The notes under the pieces: model-generated
What the model was told of the DNA's origin: nothing
Databases searched by the model: none
The model's input: the letters and a program-made list of their open reading frames with translations, nothing else
From: Adiantum capillus-veneris
Lineage: Eukaryota; Streptophyta; Polypodiopsida; Polypodiales; Pteridaceae
Reading direction: 5' to 3'
Length of the DNA: 64,000 nt
Assembly: GCA_014529385.2 (NCBI GenBank)
Contig: CM043968.1
Coordinates: forward strand, 23,193,013 to 23,257,012
In this document: positions 47,995-61,402 of the stretch, piece by piece
Layout of the letters: the number at the start of each line of letters is the position of its first letter
How positions within the stretch are numbered: position 1 is the stretch's first letter
Position numbers and translations under genes: made by a program

Positions 47995-49808
47995 TCCTCT
48001 CTTCCCTTTCGGAGTGACAAGGAGAACGACTGTGTGTTGATCATGGGTGACACTAAGGCCAGCCCAGGGCTACATGAGTCACTATTTCCAACAAACTGGT
48101 TTGAAGGACTTGGAACAGGACCAACTGCCAGGAGACCGGGAGTTGAACCAAACAGATGCGTCAGACCAGCTGATTTTCAGAAATGGGTCAGTAAATACAG
48201 TGGATTTGGGAATCCATACGACCACTTAGCAAGGTTTAAGCAAGTGCTAAGAGCAGGAATTATATTCGATTTCCATACTCAATTCGAGGAGTTTGGAATG
48301 ACATTAGAAGGAAAAGCATTGACATGGTTCCAAAACATTCCACCAAGGTCAATCATGGACTTGAACACATTAGCTCAAGGATTTGTAGCTGCTTGTTCCA
48401 AAACAGGGATCAAACATAATGCGGTAGCTCAAATCTACAACTTTAAACAGAAACATGGTGAGTCTGTTAAAGATTGTGCAACTCGAATGAAACAATACAT
48501 TGCCAGATGCCCAAGGCTAGAGATAACTGCAGAAGAACGACTTGTATCTTTGTTTCTAGAGGGACTGCTAAACAAAGAACTTTATGCTATACTCTATAGT
48601 AAAAAGCATACAACCTTAGAAGAATGTGTGTCAGATGCTATTGACTTAGGAGACAATTGGGATATTTTTAACGAAGAAGATGTCCCTAAGGATAACCAAA
48701 GTGAGAAAACAGCATCCACTAAACTTGCATAAGTGGGAATGGCTGCTGCAACACCACTTTCAGCCATAGAGGATATGCTCAAAAGGATGAACGACATGAT
48801 GAACAACATGCAAAAAGTACCTATAGGGGACCAGGACAAGGGATACCTCAACATGGACAACCAATTAGGCCACAAAAATGGTTTGCAATTGAGGGTAAAT
48901 GGACCAACCATGAGACCCATGAGTGCTACTTTAGACCAAAGTATGATGGGAATGTTCAGTACGTACCTATGAGGACACAAGGACAACCCATGTACAGATA
49001 TCGGCCTAATATGGCCCAAGCTCAAAGACCACCAATGGGTATGGAAAGACCTCAACCTGTGTTGGGTCAACTACCTCCGTACCCATGACATAATGCAGTG
49101 CCTGTAAAGTACATGCACTCCAAAGGAGTCATAGATGAACAAGCATTAGTGCCTGTTACACCCTATGCAGAGCCTAGTCCATCTACAGTAATGGTAGAAG
49201 GAGATTGGTATAATTCACATCCACCACCAATGGAAGAAATCGTGACTTATGCTCCACCAGAGCTCGCACCAATGTATTATGTAGCTAATCAAGGTGTCAT
49301 ACCTCCCATGGTAAGACCCATGATTAAGCCAAGAACGGGAAACTGTCACAACTGTGGTGCAGATGATCATTGGAAAAATGAATGTCCAGAGCCTAACAAA
49401 AACCTCAAGCTAGTTGAAGCCTATTGCATACAATGTTGCAAAAAGGGAGGACACTTTCCAGAAGATTGTCCTAAAATCCTTTAAACAAGGATAAAAGAGT
49501 AGTAAACGTAGTCCAAGTGATACCTAGTATCTCATCAGAGAGTGAACCAATTGTTCCAATCAAGGTAATCACTAGAGCCCAGGCTAAGAAAAAGAAACAC
49601 AACTCCTCTGATGATTCGGAAAATACGAAAGTTCCCTCTCAAAGGATCAAAAGAAGTAGAAGCAAAAGATATGATATGAGAAAACAAAAACAACGGGTTG
49701 AAATCGAGGAGAAAGCAAAAAAGCAATTCCAAGAAAATGTGAAAGAAATTGGAAGTGAAATCAAGAAAACAACCGTGATCTGGAGGATCCATTCTAGTTG
49801 ATAAACTT
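47995..49808 (+). mobile_element. gag part of a second gag-only element
   Basis: Plus-strand gag beginning MGDTKASPGLHESLFPTN at about 48,042. The capsid pattern (FGMTLEGKALTWFQNIP, ACSKTGIKHNAVAQIYNFKQ, LFLEGLLNKELY) runs to about 48,730. Two zinc knuckles (CHNCGADDHWKNEC, CIQCCKKGGHFPEDC) lie at about 49,345-49,475, followed by the IPSISSESEPIVPIKVITRAQAK block. It is a relative, not a close copy, of 34,040-45,356 and closer to the copy at 59.8-62.9 kb. No 5' LTR or leader precedes it. Several breaks. Confidence 0.85.
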
Positions 49809-52095
49809 CTTCTCCCTCACAATAATCTCCCACCTTGTTTATAGGTATTGGTTTTGCCTATGGATTATCCTCTGTTGTTTTACCTATTTAATCATCTAAG
49901 GAAATATCTTGAAGAGAAACTTTCAATCCCATATTATCTAGATTTTTACCCATTTCTCCCCATATATGCGGTTTGATTTTCAGCAACTCTAAGAGAGTAA
50001 TTGTGTATTATATTGGAGTTGATATTAGTCCATAAAGGCTTTTGGTGTCCATCATCTTTGGTGTCTATTTCCATTGAGATGGTACTACTTTAATCTCGCA
50101 TTTTGTTTTGTGTTCTCCCATGAAAAATTGCAATGTTTTCAATGCTTCAGGTTTACTCTGCTTTGGTTCTTGCATCACCATACAGATTGTATATCTCCAG
50201 GGTAGAACTCGTGATCCATATTGATTTCAGTGGTAGGTGCATACTTAAAAGTTGCACTATTATCCTTAGCACTCTTGGTTACCTCCCATAAGGCTTGTGG
50301 CCATGTCTCTTCCATTTCAGCCATAAATGCCACAAATTGTGATTTTGCATCATCAATAGTGTTGGCCACTACTTTATTGTCCAACGGTCTTTCTGTCTTG
50401 GGATTCATTTGATCATTCATTTCATCTTTTTTGTGCTCAATTTCCCCGTCCTTTTTATGGATCAACACTTTTTTCCTAGGGGTGTTTTGTTTCTCTTGCT
50501 CCATTAGAGCTTGAGCTATCTCTATGAGTCATTTTCACATTTCCCAATCTCTACGTTTCGAATTCAGGATGCAGATATGTCAACCATCTTTGATCCAAAG
50601 TATGGTTGTCCTTGTATGCCTGCAATAGAGCATGTAAGTGTTCTAGCACCTTGTCCACTAAGACTAAACCACCTGATGATATTTTAAAAGACCCCACTCC
50701 TTCTGTTTGATTCTTGGTTTTCCTTTCTTATTTCAATTGCTCTTTCGCTTGTTGCAATCCCGTTTCTAAGGCCCTTTTCTCTTTGAGCCTTTTTGCTTCA
50801 TTTTGTCTCGTTTTTCCTTCCATGATTTTCTTTGGGTCTTCACTGAGATGCTCTCAATTTTTGTTTCTTATGTTTCTTCTCGACATGTTTGTTGTTGGTA
50901 GCTTCTTGAGCTTGAGCTCAAGTCATCACCTTTATAGGAACTGTGGGTTCTACCTCAAATCCACTTGAAGAAAGTAACACTCCTATAGCATTCCTTGTTG
51001 CTTTCCTCTTGTTGTTTGGGTGTTTTGGACAATTAGGAATGAAATGTGTAATAACACATTGTAGATAATAACCAGTTCATCTCTACGCTCTTTGCTTGAT
51101 GAGGACAATTTCTTGCCCACCAATGATTGCCTCCACACTTGTCCCATAGTCCTACTTTTTGAGTAGCTAGTGGTGAAGCTACTGGTTGTTCTTTCCTAGT
51201 AAGAATGGTCTTTGATCCATACTCTTGATTGGCTACTATGAACATGAGTGTATTCTCATCCATGGAATAATGATTTCTCTTGGTTTTTGGCACATTCTCA
51301 ACTGGTTGAGTGTAGTTGACTACCACTCTACTATCATCCAAAAGGGATGCTTGTTGCTCTAGCATATGTTGCGGTCTTGGCTGAGTATTACCCCATGGGG
51401 TGGGATGATCCCCTCCACAAGTGTCACATCTTGTCATTTGTTGATGTTATATATATGGGCTCTATCTATATCCTTGGTTTATTCTCCTTATCACTTCTTC
51501 AATCAATTGATCAAAATTCAGAACAGTAGGAGTTTGAACACTCCGCTTCATTGTGGATTCACTCGACTTGGAAGAGACACTACTAGTCGCATAGGCTACA
51601 TCTTTATCACCAATAATTTTTCATCCTTCAAGCTTCAATTTAACTGTGGTTCTTCTAAAAATATTTTTGGATTATACTAATTACTACTCAATTGCAAGAT
51701 TGATCTTGAATTAATCATTGTTTAAAATAAAACTATTTTTATCTCTAATTGAGGGCTTAGTTAAGAGTAGGGCTATGAGGGGGCCCATACAAAACCCTTG
51801 CAAGTGTGCATTTATCAGTTTATTCCCATCTATTTCTATTTTAGATTATTTTAATTCCTTTTTCCTTCAATATTATTAAAGTTTTCTAGTTATATTTCAA
51901 GTAGCCACATATACTTCTCTAGGCATATCCCTATCCTCGTCCCAAGACTGGGGTACCCTTCCTCCTCCGCCACGTATAGAGGTAGCACCTTTATGCAATT
52001 TACAATTTTTATTTTTCTTTATCTTGTAAAAGTCTATTTTCTTGGGAGATTCACTACGTAGGTCCATACAATATTGCTTGAGTATATGAAAGAGG
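49809..52095 (-). mobile_element. inverted block within the second gag-only element
   Basis: The minus strand of this block matches zinc knuckle, linker and pre-protease regions of the gag-only family (WDKCGGNHWWARNC near 51,130; SSGGLVLVDKV near 50,670; LDNKVVANTIDDAKSQF near 50,360; GDYCEGEE near 49,820). It is flanked on both sides by plus-strand parts of the same family. It overlaps in content with the gag to its left, so it is more than a simple inversion. The part 51,440-52,095 has no recognised motif. Confidence 0.75.
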
Positions 52096-55000
52096 GATAT
52101 TTATTACCACCTTACTAGTGGAGCACAAAGGAGTCAAAGCAATTGCCATACTTGATAGTGGGGCTGGATTAGCCATATCAACAAAAGAAATATGGGAAAA
52201 AAAGAGGAGACCAGCTCTTAGAAAAACACGAATGAAACTACAACTTGCACATGGACTTGTAGAGAGACCTATGGGTATACTAGAACAAATCATAGTATCC
52301 TCATGCGCAATTGAGTACAAGCATACCTTTCCATAGTGGATTTTGGAAAGAGTCATAAACCTGACGTCATTTTGGGGCGACCATTCATGCGTCAAATTAA
52401 GATGGTGCAGGATTGGGGCCATGACCACCTCTACTTCCAGCATAAGGATGTTACCACGAGGGTCAGCCTCAATGACCATAGTTATAGAGATGTCAATCAA
52501 AATCCTATAGATGAATTTGACTCAACTACAGTCCATGAAAAGAAAATACCTTCATTGTTGCACAACAAAACACATATTTGGATGTGTGGAGTGTCTGAAT
52601 GTAAGAGCTTGATGAAAGAAGATTGCATCCTACAGAGATCAGTAGAGGATACAAACTATGTTCAGGAGCCATTTATTGAAGATTTGTTTGAGCCTTTTAC
52701 ATGGGACCAAATACTACTGGCTACTCTAGATGTAAATGAAACAATGACTACAAAGTTTTGTGATGAGGATGGCTATGATACCTATTTTATGATAAAAATG
52801 TTGAAGCTAATAAAAATTGTGAGTATGAAAGCAGAAAAGGTGAGACAAACAACTGATTCCAAAAAAATTACAAATGAAAGGAGATGAAGAAAAAATGTTT
52901 CCAAGTTCCACCTTAGATGTATAGCAAACTCCATATCAAAAGAAGAACAAGGATAAGGTAGAAGCCAGGCCGCTTGCCTCCCATAGTGATCAAATTCAGC
53001 TTTTGTAGAGAAATAGGACTCAAAATCACATGTTCAATAGTGATAGATCTTTATGCTACAAAGAATCTAATGCCTTATGGAATTTGGATAATGATGGGAA
53101 AGCCGCCATTCAAGGAGCTAGAAGAAATAGTGTACACAAGTTCTAAAATGCCAATTCTTAGATTTGGTGTGGCAGAAGCCGTACTCAACTTGAGTATTGG
53201 GGAGTTCAAGGACACCTTCTACATAATTGACTCACATCATAGCAAAGAGATTATGGTCTTGACAAGTTGCTGGATGATCATCTTATGCCAACAACAACAC
53301 AAAGCTTCAACAACAATAACAAATGTAGTCCCAGAAGCGTGTCAAACCCAAGCAAAAAAGGAACAACCAACCATAGAAGATAAAGGTAAAGCTAAAGAAA
53401 ACACTGAAGCAGGTCAACCTTGCAAGTTAACTTTACCTTCAACGAGTCTCCATAAAACTTTGTACATAGCCTCTACATCAAGAGCCACACCATTGACAAT
53501 GCAATGAAAACCTAAGCAAAAAGTTAATAAATCAAAGTTTCTATCGCATTAGAGCCTCCAAAAAAACCCAAAAAGAATTAACCAAGTGTTAGTATCCAAA
53601 GATCACATCAATATCAAAGGCCCTATTTGGTTACACCAATCACAAGTTTAACCTCAACAACCAAAGGTCATAGGGTGGGTAGCATCAAATGAGTCAATCA
53701 CTATTCAAAGCTAGTTTCAAAGAGACACTAATGTTTGGGCCAAAAAGCCTAAGGTAATAGCTTAGATCCACTCACCTCAAGGAAAAAGTTCTACAAAGCA
53801 AAATCCGAGCTTTCAATACAAGACAAACACCTCAATCAGGAGACAGGACAATAATAACATACAAAAGAGAAGACCTTCAAAGAAACAAGCAATGATAAAA
53901 GTATGGATACCAAAGTTAGACGCACCAACCTACTCAACAAAGACATGTAAAGCAATGGATGATTCAAGTCAAGCTACTCAAAGCAAAATAATTTTATGAA
54001 GGTTACTCTCAAATATGGTTAAGAAGTATGCAAACCTACTGGACAAAATGATGTCATCCAAAGACCAAAATAATGAAAGAGGCCTAAATCTGAAGAACAT
54101 TTCAAATTGGTTTTTGGCCCTTGAACATGTACGTCCAAGGCACCATTAAAAATACATGGCATACGAGTCAAAATCAGGCAGCTAAGCCACTAAATGAGCT
54201 ATGGTCTAAGCATCTTAGCTATTCTAGATACTGCTCAAGTTGTAAGAGTTGAGCATATTTATGTTGTGTTGTGCATGCTAGTATAGGTGAGCATAAGAGT
54301 CAAAGTCTATGTATTTTAAGTCTAGTGAAGTGAAGGAGGAAGTCCAAAAGACACTCACTCACTAAGCATAGTGAGGTATGAGTGGAGAAGCTTCTACATC
54401 AAAAACACTTCTTGGAATTGTGGAAGTTATTGCGACATCCTTTGATGTTACATGTGCTACATTTGTTCCTTGAAGCACACATCAACTCCCTCTTTCACAT
54501 TTCATGCTTTTGTTTGACAAATTTCTCGCATGCATATAGAGTGTCCCATAATTTGCACTTGCATTAGACACTCTTCTTTTGTTTCTCTCAAGCACTCACC
54601 TTGCATGAACAAGTGCTAAAAATCCAATTTCTCAACTCCAGTAAGAGCATATACCAAAGGTACTTTTATACATAGGGTTTTTTCCCCTTTGGTCATTTAG
54701 GTTTTAGACCCTAATCCAGCAACACTCATCACTATCTTCTTGTAAATATTCCTTCTACATCAGCAATAAGGAAATCGGTACCCATATCATTCTTCAAAGA
54801 ATCATAGAAACAACTATATGTCCCTACATGCTTATCACAAGCACCTTTTATCTTCAAGGACAACAACAAAGATCCATCAAACAATGGCAAGTCAAAGAAA
54901 GCATACAACAACAACTGAGAAGCAATGATAAATTTAGTACAGGAGCTATCAACAATAATCACAAGAAATCAAATAGTGCTTCAAAGTTGGTGATTTGTTA

Positions 55001-55352
55001 CAAAGGATTTGCATTCCAATGGAACCCCATGGCAATATCCATCATAAAGTCACGACCCAAAGAGGCTCAATACTCAAAAGACAGACAACATCAATAGACA
55101 TCTTCACTTCCAAAGTTGCAACAAAAAGGAGAATGCGCAACAAAATGCAAAGTTACCTCGATAATAGAAGCCCAATCCCGTATCAACCACATCACATCAT
55201 ATATCTAGCACTTAAGGAAGGGGGACCGTCATCAGCTACAAAGAAAATTCAAAGCCAAAGACCAACCTTAAAGCTAAAGACCTGAAGACCACGCTAATGA
55301 CCAAATTGCAAATGGTCGTGTCAAGGGAGAATATGAGGTACGAAGGGGGGAG
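52096..55352 (+). mobile_element. protease-to-3'-end part of the second gag-only element
   Basis: Plus-strand retropepsin at about 52,110-52,470 (AILDSGAGLAIS, DVILGRPFMRQIKMVQDW), the second retropepsin-like block at about 52,985-53,275 (ATKNLM, FGVAEAVLNLSIGEFKDTF), a diverged basic repeat-bearing region at about 53,540-54,120, then the untranslated part. It ends in the polypurine run GAAGGGGGGAG at 55,342-55,352. No polymerase or integrase motifs. Many breaks. Confidence 0.82.
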
Positions 55353-56243
55353 TGTTTGGTGGATTCAACGTACGGGAGCACACCTAGCCGAACACCACAT
55401 TTTTGATATATTTGTACTCTGTTATTTTTTCGAGCTAGTGTAGCTACACTATGTGTAAATCCTGATTCTCGAGTAGCAGAGTTGTATTTTTGCCATGCTA
55501 TGTATAAAGGCCCATGTGAGCTATTTTCTGGACAATTAGAAAGCCCTAAGTATAAAACACAATAACTTTTGTGTGAACCGGAGGTTTATCTTTTGGAGAA
55601 GAGAGAACTTTGTTGTATGTATGCTCAAGCGGCTTCTCAGCTTAGACTTGTAATCATCATAACTAATGAATCCTTTTTCAATTTCAAAAAGTGTATTTTG
55701 TTTCTCTTCTCTTGCTCTTTCAATCAAGTGTAAGCGCATCAAGTTTTTTGTGGTCGGTGACTAAGAATCTACAAGCCTAATCTTCATATTTGAGTGCTTA
55801 AATCATTGTTTATTGACGTTTTGACCATAGGAGAGTGTTATTAGACCTCAGGGTGACTTGTTTGGGTTATTCAATTGTAGCTTTTGTGATTTGGGTTATG
55901 ATGGATCATGATCCATGTACCAGGTTAGATTGCAACCAGACTATCTAGACATGTCTCCTTAGACCTAATATGGCTTCCCTTAAAGTTTGTGGCAATCTGC
56001 ATTTGTTTAGTTGACAAAAGGCATGATGACCAATAGTGGGGCGAGAAAGGAAATAGGCAAATTTCTTGATCATTGAGTGGTGATTTGCTTGTTGAGTTGA
56101 TGTGTTTTCTTGTTAGGTTCACTTCTTGAGGAGTAACAACTAAAACAGTCTTCATGCCCCATCTGAGTCATTCCTTGAGTATTGACATTATGTTAGTGCG
56201 AAATAGCTATGCTACAGACATCTGTCGTGGTGGCCCACTAACA
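55353..56243 (+). repeat. 3' LTR of the second gag-only element
   Basis: Starts TGTTTGGTGG and ends CCCACTAACA. The end block (GCTATGCTACAGACATCTGT...) matches the reverse complement of the LTR end at 34,040-34,090. TATA box TATAAAAC at 55,551-55,558. A perfect 16 bp palindrome, ATGGATCATGATCCAT, lies at 55,901-55,916 and is followed by GTACC, the same neighbour as in the other LTRs. Confidence 0.85.
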
Positions 56244-56536
56244 GAATCCATGTGTGCATTAATGATTAAAATGATTAGCATTGGAATGAATAAGAAAACT
56301 TAATTAAGTCTCCCCAATCTCTGAAAAATACAGAGATTAAGTCTCCCCAATCTCTGCTACAGACATCTGTCATGGTGACCCACTAACAGAATCCATGTGT
56401 GCATTAATGATTAAAATGATCTCTGCTACAGACATCTGTCATGGTGACCCACTAACAGAATCCATGTGTGCATTAATGATTAAAATGATTAGCATTGGAA
56501 TGAATAAGAAAACTTGATTAAGTCTCCCCAATCTCT
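56211..56536. repeat. triplicated LTR end plus flank
   Basis: The last 33 bp of the LTR and the flank after it (GAATCCATGTGTGCATTAATG...) appear three times, starting at 56,211, 56,356 and 56,425. The first and third copies extend further right to AGTCTCCCCAATCTCT; the second is shorter. The second and third copies are almost identical, so at least one duplication is recent. Confidence 0.9.
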
Positions 56537-56751
56537 AAAAAATAAAAATTCTTTTAAAACATATTGAGTGAGTAAGTGAAGGGCGAGTTTAGGAAATGAA
56601 AAGACACATGAAGTGAAAAATCAAAAGATACATGAAGGTGGAAAGTCAAAAGACCTTTTGTGTCCAGATAAAGAGGTGGTCCACTTCACATTGTATATTT
56701 GTATTCCTCTTCTCCTTTATTTTCTATTTAACGTTTTCTTCCCTTTAAAGT

Positions 56752-56832
<81 letters not shown>

Positions 56833-59759
56833 GTTGTATCCATCCTTCTCACGTCCAACTAATAGTGCCATTAGCATGTACATCATGGGATGCATAAGTA
56901 TCAATTCCTTGCCTTCTTCTATGAGCCATTTCAATCTTTTAAGGAGTTTCATCATGAGGTTTATCGCAAACTCGAGGATCTAGTAATGAAACTCTAGTTG
57001 TGGAGGTCACATGGCTAAAGCCTGCCTTGAGCATGTCTGATTCTAACTTTTGGGGGAGCTCTTCCACTTCTTTAATCTGTTCTAGCTAATTATGCGTAGT
57101 TCCTCACTTAGAGCTTTGGTTGGCTCTAATAACCTCAATAGAGCTATCACTCACATCTACCATTGTAATAAACTCACATCTTTGGTTGGCTCTAGTAACC
57201 TACATCACCTCAAATAGAGCTATCACTCTCATCTACCATTGTAAGACTCCTTCTCCAAGGTTGTATTGAAGTCAGTGGAAAACTCATCCACATTGGTTTT
57301 TAGATCCATCTCATGCTACTTCCTAGTTTTTTTGTCTATGTAAATTGCATCACGAGGAGATCTTTTGAGGTTTAATTTTGTATAGAACAATGGAGTTTCC
57401 ATCTTGTTGCTTATCTATTTGGGACCATTGATCCCATCTGACACATAAGGCTACAACTATTCATTTTGGGGTTGGGGGGGGGGGGGGGATGGGCACTCTT
57501 ATTAAGGGGAGTCTCTTCATCATAGGTCCCTCCAATTGTCCCCATTCAAATAAGGCATATATCTGTGCAAGAAGAGTGTGACACTTTCTTTCAACGAGCG
57601 AGAGAGAGAGAGAGAGAGAGAAGAAGAAGAAGAAGAAGAAGAGAAGCTTTTAACATTGTAGGAACACACACACACACACAAAAGGACCACATCCCCTAGA
57701 AATTAAAAGAGCACATGCTTTTTTTCCTTTTTTAAAATAGATATAGAGACTATATTCGATAAATTGTCATTTTGTTACCACTTGGCAAGATGGAGCTCAC
57801 TTTGGCCAAAGTTCATCTTTAACACTAGTTTGGTACCCAAACAGGACTCTTCAGTGTCCTTTTAAATGAATTGTTACTTGTATTAGATGGTGTAAATGCT
57901 TAAATATATTATCTAGAGGGTCTTTTAAAAATATAACCTTGCATTTTAGAATCTACCATGATCAAGAACTATACTCATCAAGTTGAGCCTCGTAAGACTG
58001 TGATTGATGCTTTGAAGAAATCAACTTTATAAGCTCAAGAATAAATAAAGCAACCTTGTAGAAAATTTTACGTGACTTTTCCACAACTGTGCTATAGACA
58101 ATTGAAGGTTTCATGTGCAAAAAATTTCACTTTAGGGTATATAAAATAATGAAAGTTCTATGTGTTTGATATGGACATTTCAAGCATATCATTGCATACA
58201 AAAAATATATATGTTTTAGATGTATTTGTGAGTTTTAGAAAGTGATACATTGCTTACCCTTTCCATTGAGGACTCAAGGTGGCAAATAGAAGGGCTTTGG
58301 TATGCAACAATTATTGGATCATTTTGAATATTCAAAGTTGTGTAAGTGAAAGCTTTTATATTTTCATTCTTGAGACATAAGCATTCAAAACCTCAAATAA
58401 TATCAAACTTTCCTCATACATCAACTAAGTGTATCAAAGTACATGGTACATACACAATTGGGGTGTGTAAAACCTTGGTTTCAATGTTATTATGAAGAAC
58501 TCAAGATTTTCAAGAGATTTCACACAATAAAAAATTCAAGATAGAGTTCAAGCAATAAGATTTAACTGAGTTAGGGAGTTGAAAAAATACATAGTTTCTT
58601 GGTTTCAAAATATAAAGTTAGTTGTAGTCATCAAACTGCACTAGAATAGCCGCCCTCCATGAGGGGACCTTTGGAAGACCAAAATTATGTTCTTATTCAA
58701 CACGTGTTCACGTATGAAATTATGTCTATAGCTTGCATGTGACTTGGAAACTAGTCTTTGAAAGGCATTCCATTGTTTTGTAACACTAAGTACTAACACT
58801 TGGATTTTATAAACATTAAAAAGGCCATCTCTACAAAAAGATGTAAGAACTTTATGATTTTTTTGGCAAAACAACTTGAAACTTCACTAAAATTTATGAC
58901 TTAGAACTTATCATAATACTCTCCATAGGGATTGTATTTTGATATGGAGAAAAATTGAGTGTTTTCTTTCTCTCATAACCAACCTATCGTAGAAGCAAGG
59001 TGTAAAAAACTTCTTACTAGCTTGACAAATAAATTGCCAAAACTTGGTAGGAAAACATGACACTTAAGTGTCCAATTATAGGACTAGTGTTAATACAAAA
59101 TTTATAAGATATTAGTTGAATGTCCATTTTACCAAGGTGTCCTATAGGTTCTAAAGTTCTTCACATAGTAGCTACCTTCTCTAGTAACACATTGCCATTA
59201 AGTAGACCTTCATTCCGCATGTAGACATAGAGGCAACGTGGGCAATGCTCAACGTTGAAGCATTCCACCTGTGCATATTAAGTAAAATTAAGGTTGGTGT
59301 TGTAAAACGTGCAGCCCTCTCCAAAAGAAGAGAGACTAATAGTTCGTACTTAGCTACACTTTGCCTATGTTGCAACCCTGAAGGGGGATGCCACTTTTTC
59401 TTCACATCACATTTGTTGAAAGACATGCAAAGCAATGGTAACGATTTACAAAGATGGATGGGAATAAAGTGGTGAATATGCTACATTTTCCAAATGCTTT
59501 AGAATTTGATTAAAAATACAAACTGGAGACAAACACTCTTGAAATGTGGACTTAGCCATGTCCAATAACAAAAAAGGAAAGCAAATAAAGTGGTTGTTTT
59601 GTGCATTCATATTGTTATTTTGGATATCATGCTTGAAAGTAGTTTGGAAATCTCGTGAGATTTCTCCATTCACAATGCCCACTCTAAGATTCTCACTTTC
59701 ACTGCTAGTGCCTTTCTTATCCTCTTTGTTGCCTTCTTAGATATTGATAAGCAATATTT
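56537..59759. other. unassigned AT-rich stretch with microsatellites
   Basis: CT tract at 56,754-56,830; a ~66 bp direct repeat (TTTGGTTGGCTCTA...CATCTACCATTGTAA) at about 57,114-57,176 and 57,181-57,243; 15 Gs at 57,474-57,488; GA then GAA tracts at 57,600-57,643; CA tract at 57,664-57,680. Minus-strand frames at 58,641-58,874, 59,181-59,435 and 59,446-59,682 have no motif I recognise. Confidence 0.5.
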
Positions 59760-59789
59760 CACTCAAATGCCATTGCAAATACATGTGTC

Positions 59790-60548
59790 TTGCCGTATTG
59801 TATTTGATCCCCGTTTTGGAACAAGTAGCAATAAATCCTTTAGCTAATGTATTTAAGTCCATGATTGACCATGATGGAATATTTTGGAACCATGTCAGTG
59901 CTTTTCCTTCTAATGTCATTCCAAATCCCTCGAATTGAGTATGGAAATCAAATATGCATTCTGCTCTTAGCACTTTATAGAGCTTGCTAAGTGGTCATAT
60001 GGATCCCTAGATCCACTATGTTTTTTGACCCATTTCTGAAAATTAGCTGGTCTGACACGTCTATTTGGTTCATCTCCCGGTCTCCTGACAGTTGGTCCTG
60101 CTCCGAGTCCTTCAAACCAGTCTGTTGGAAATAGTGACTCATGTAGCCCTGGGCTGGCTTTAGTGTCACCCGATTTTCTTTGTGCTGAGGTGGTTTCTCG
60201 TTTTTTAACATTACTCTCAAAAGATCTCTCGCTAATTTCATCTCTTGGATTAGTTTCTGTTCTTTGGCCCAATATCCAATCTCTTATGTAGTACCCTTGG
60301 TATTTGGTATGTTTCACCTCTTCAGGACTCATCATAACAAAGTTATTGTTATAACAATCCTTGAATAGGTAGGTTGGTAGATCTGTTGGACCCTTGTCTT
60401 TGATTTTGAAGATATAGATAATCTTCATTGACGTTAGTTGTCCTAATTTGGTATAAGAAGTCCATAGAAGATCTTTGACGTTTCTATCCTCCCAACAATA
60501 GACTCCGATCCTAGGATTATCCGTACTAAGCCGTTTCAAAGGCTTCAA
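59790..60548 (-). CDS. gag N-terminal and capsid region of the third element
   Basis: The N-terminal part (PRIGVYCWEDRNVKDLLW, YIFKIKDKGPTDLPTYLFKD) precedes the shared block DTKASPGLHESLFPTDWFEG and the capsid motif FGMTLEGKALTWFQNIP. The plus-strand copy at 48 kb lacks this longer N-terminus. Fossil; broken and cut off on the left. Confidence 0.8.
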
Positions 60549-61061
60549 ATCAACTTAGTCAAATTCTAAAGTCGGTGGTCCTTCTTTTGCTGCCATATCT
60601 GGAATTATGGTATTGACTTCTAACTTCCATTTGTCTATCACGTCAGGGTATTCAACTTGTAAATACTGAATCTTGTTTTATCTATGTACATTTTTCCTTG
60701 TTTGTTTGCACTGATTTCCTCTTCAAACTCTATGTCATGGTCATCAATGCGAATGGCATACTCTTCATTAGGATCCAGGTAAACCTGAGCTCCATGGCGA
60801 TTAGTCTTATAAAAAGAGAGTATGTGCTTATATCACACTGTCGTTTCGGTTTCTGCATGAGTCGAATATGACGACACTTACCATCGGATTGACTCGTTAT
60901 CAATTTCTTCCACTTGACTTGATTGTGATCTTCTGTCAAGCTTTCAATTCCTTGTATGCAACCTGATTCCAGTATCAGTTTTAATCAAGTTAGCTATTCT
61001 TTCACAAAGACTGTACAATTTTTTGCTAGGCTATTGTTTACTGGTCTATGTGTATCACTTC

Positions 61062-61339
61062 AATTTGAGCTAAGTGAGTCAATACTTGAGACTTTCAGAT
61101 TCTCTTTTTTGCAAAAAACCAAAGAGTAATCTGCAACTTGCAAACTGAGTGAACATGTACTAATTTAGATCCGATTGAACCCAAAATTGCCCGGTGGCCA
61201 AAATTTGAGCTAAGTGAGTCAGTATTTGAGACTTTCAGATTCTACTTTTTGCAAAAAACCAAAGAATAATTTGCAACTTGCAAACTGAGTTAACATGTAC
61301 TAATTTGGATCCGATTGAACCCAAAATTGCCCAGTGGCC
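61062..61339. repeat. 140 bp tandem duplication in the leader
   Basis: A block starting AATTTGAGCTAAGTGAGTCA at about 61,062 recurs at 61,202 with few changes and ends at about 61,339 (CCCAAAATTGCCCAGTGGCC). It lies between gag and the palindrome array. Confidence 0.9.
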
Positions 61340-61402
61340 TTGTATTATGTTGGTCTAGCACTGTAAGCTCAAAAGTCAAAAAGTCTGTCTTTGTGTATCA
61401 TT

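Noticed and set aside
52054-52500. 148-codon minus-strand ORF
   Set aside because: It is antisense to the retropepsin region of the plus-strand element.
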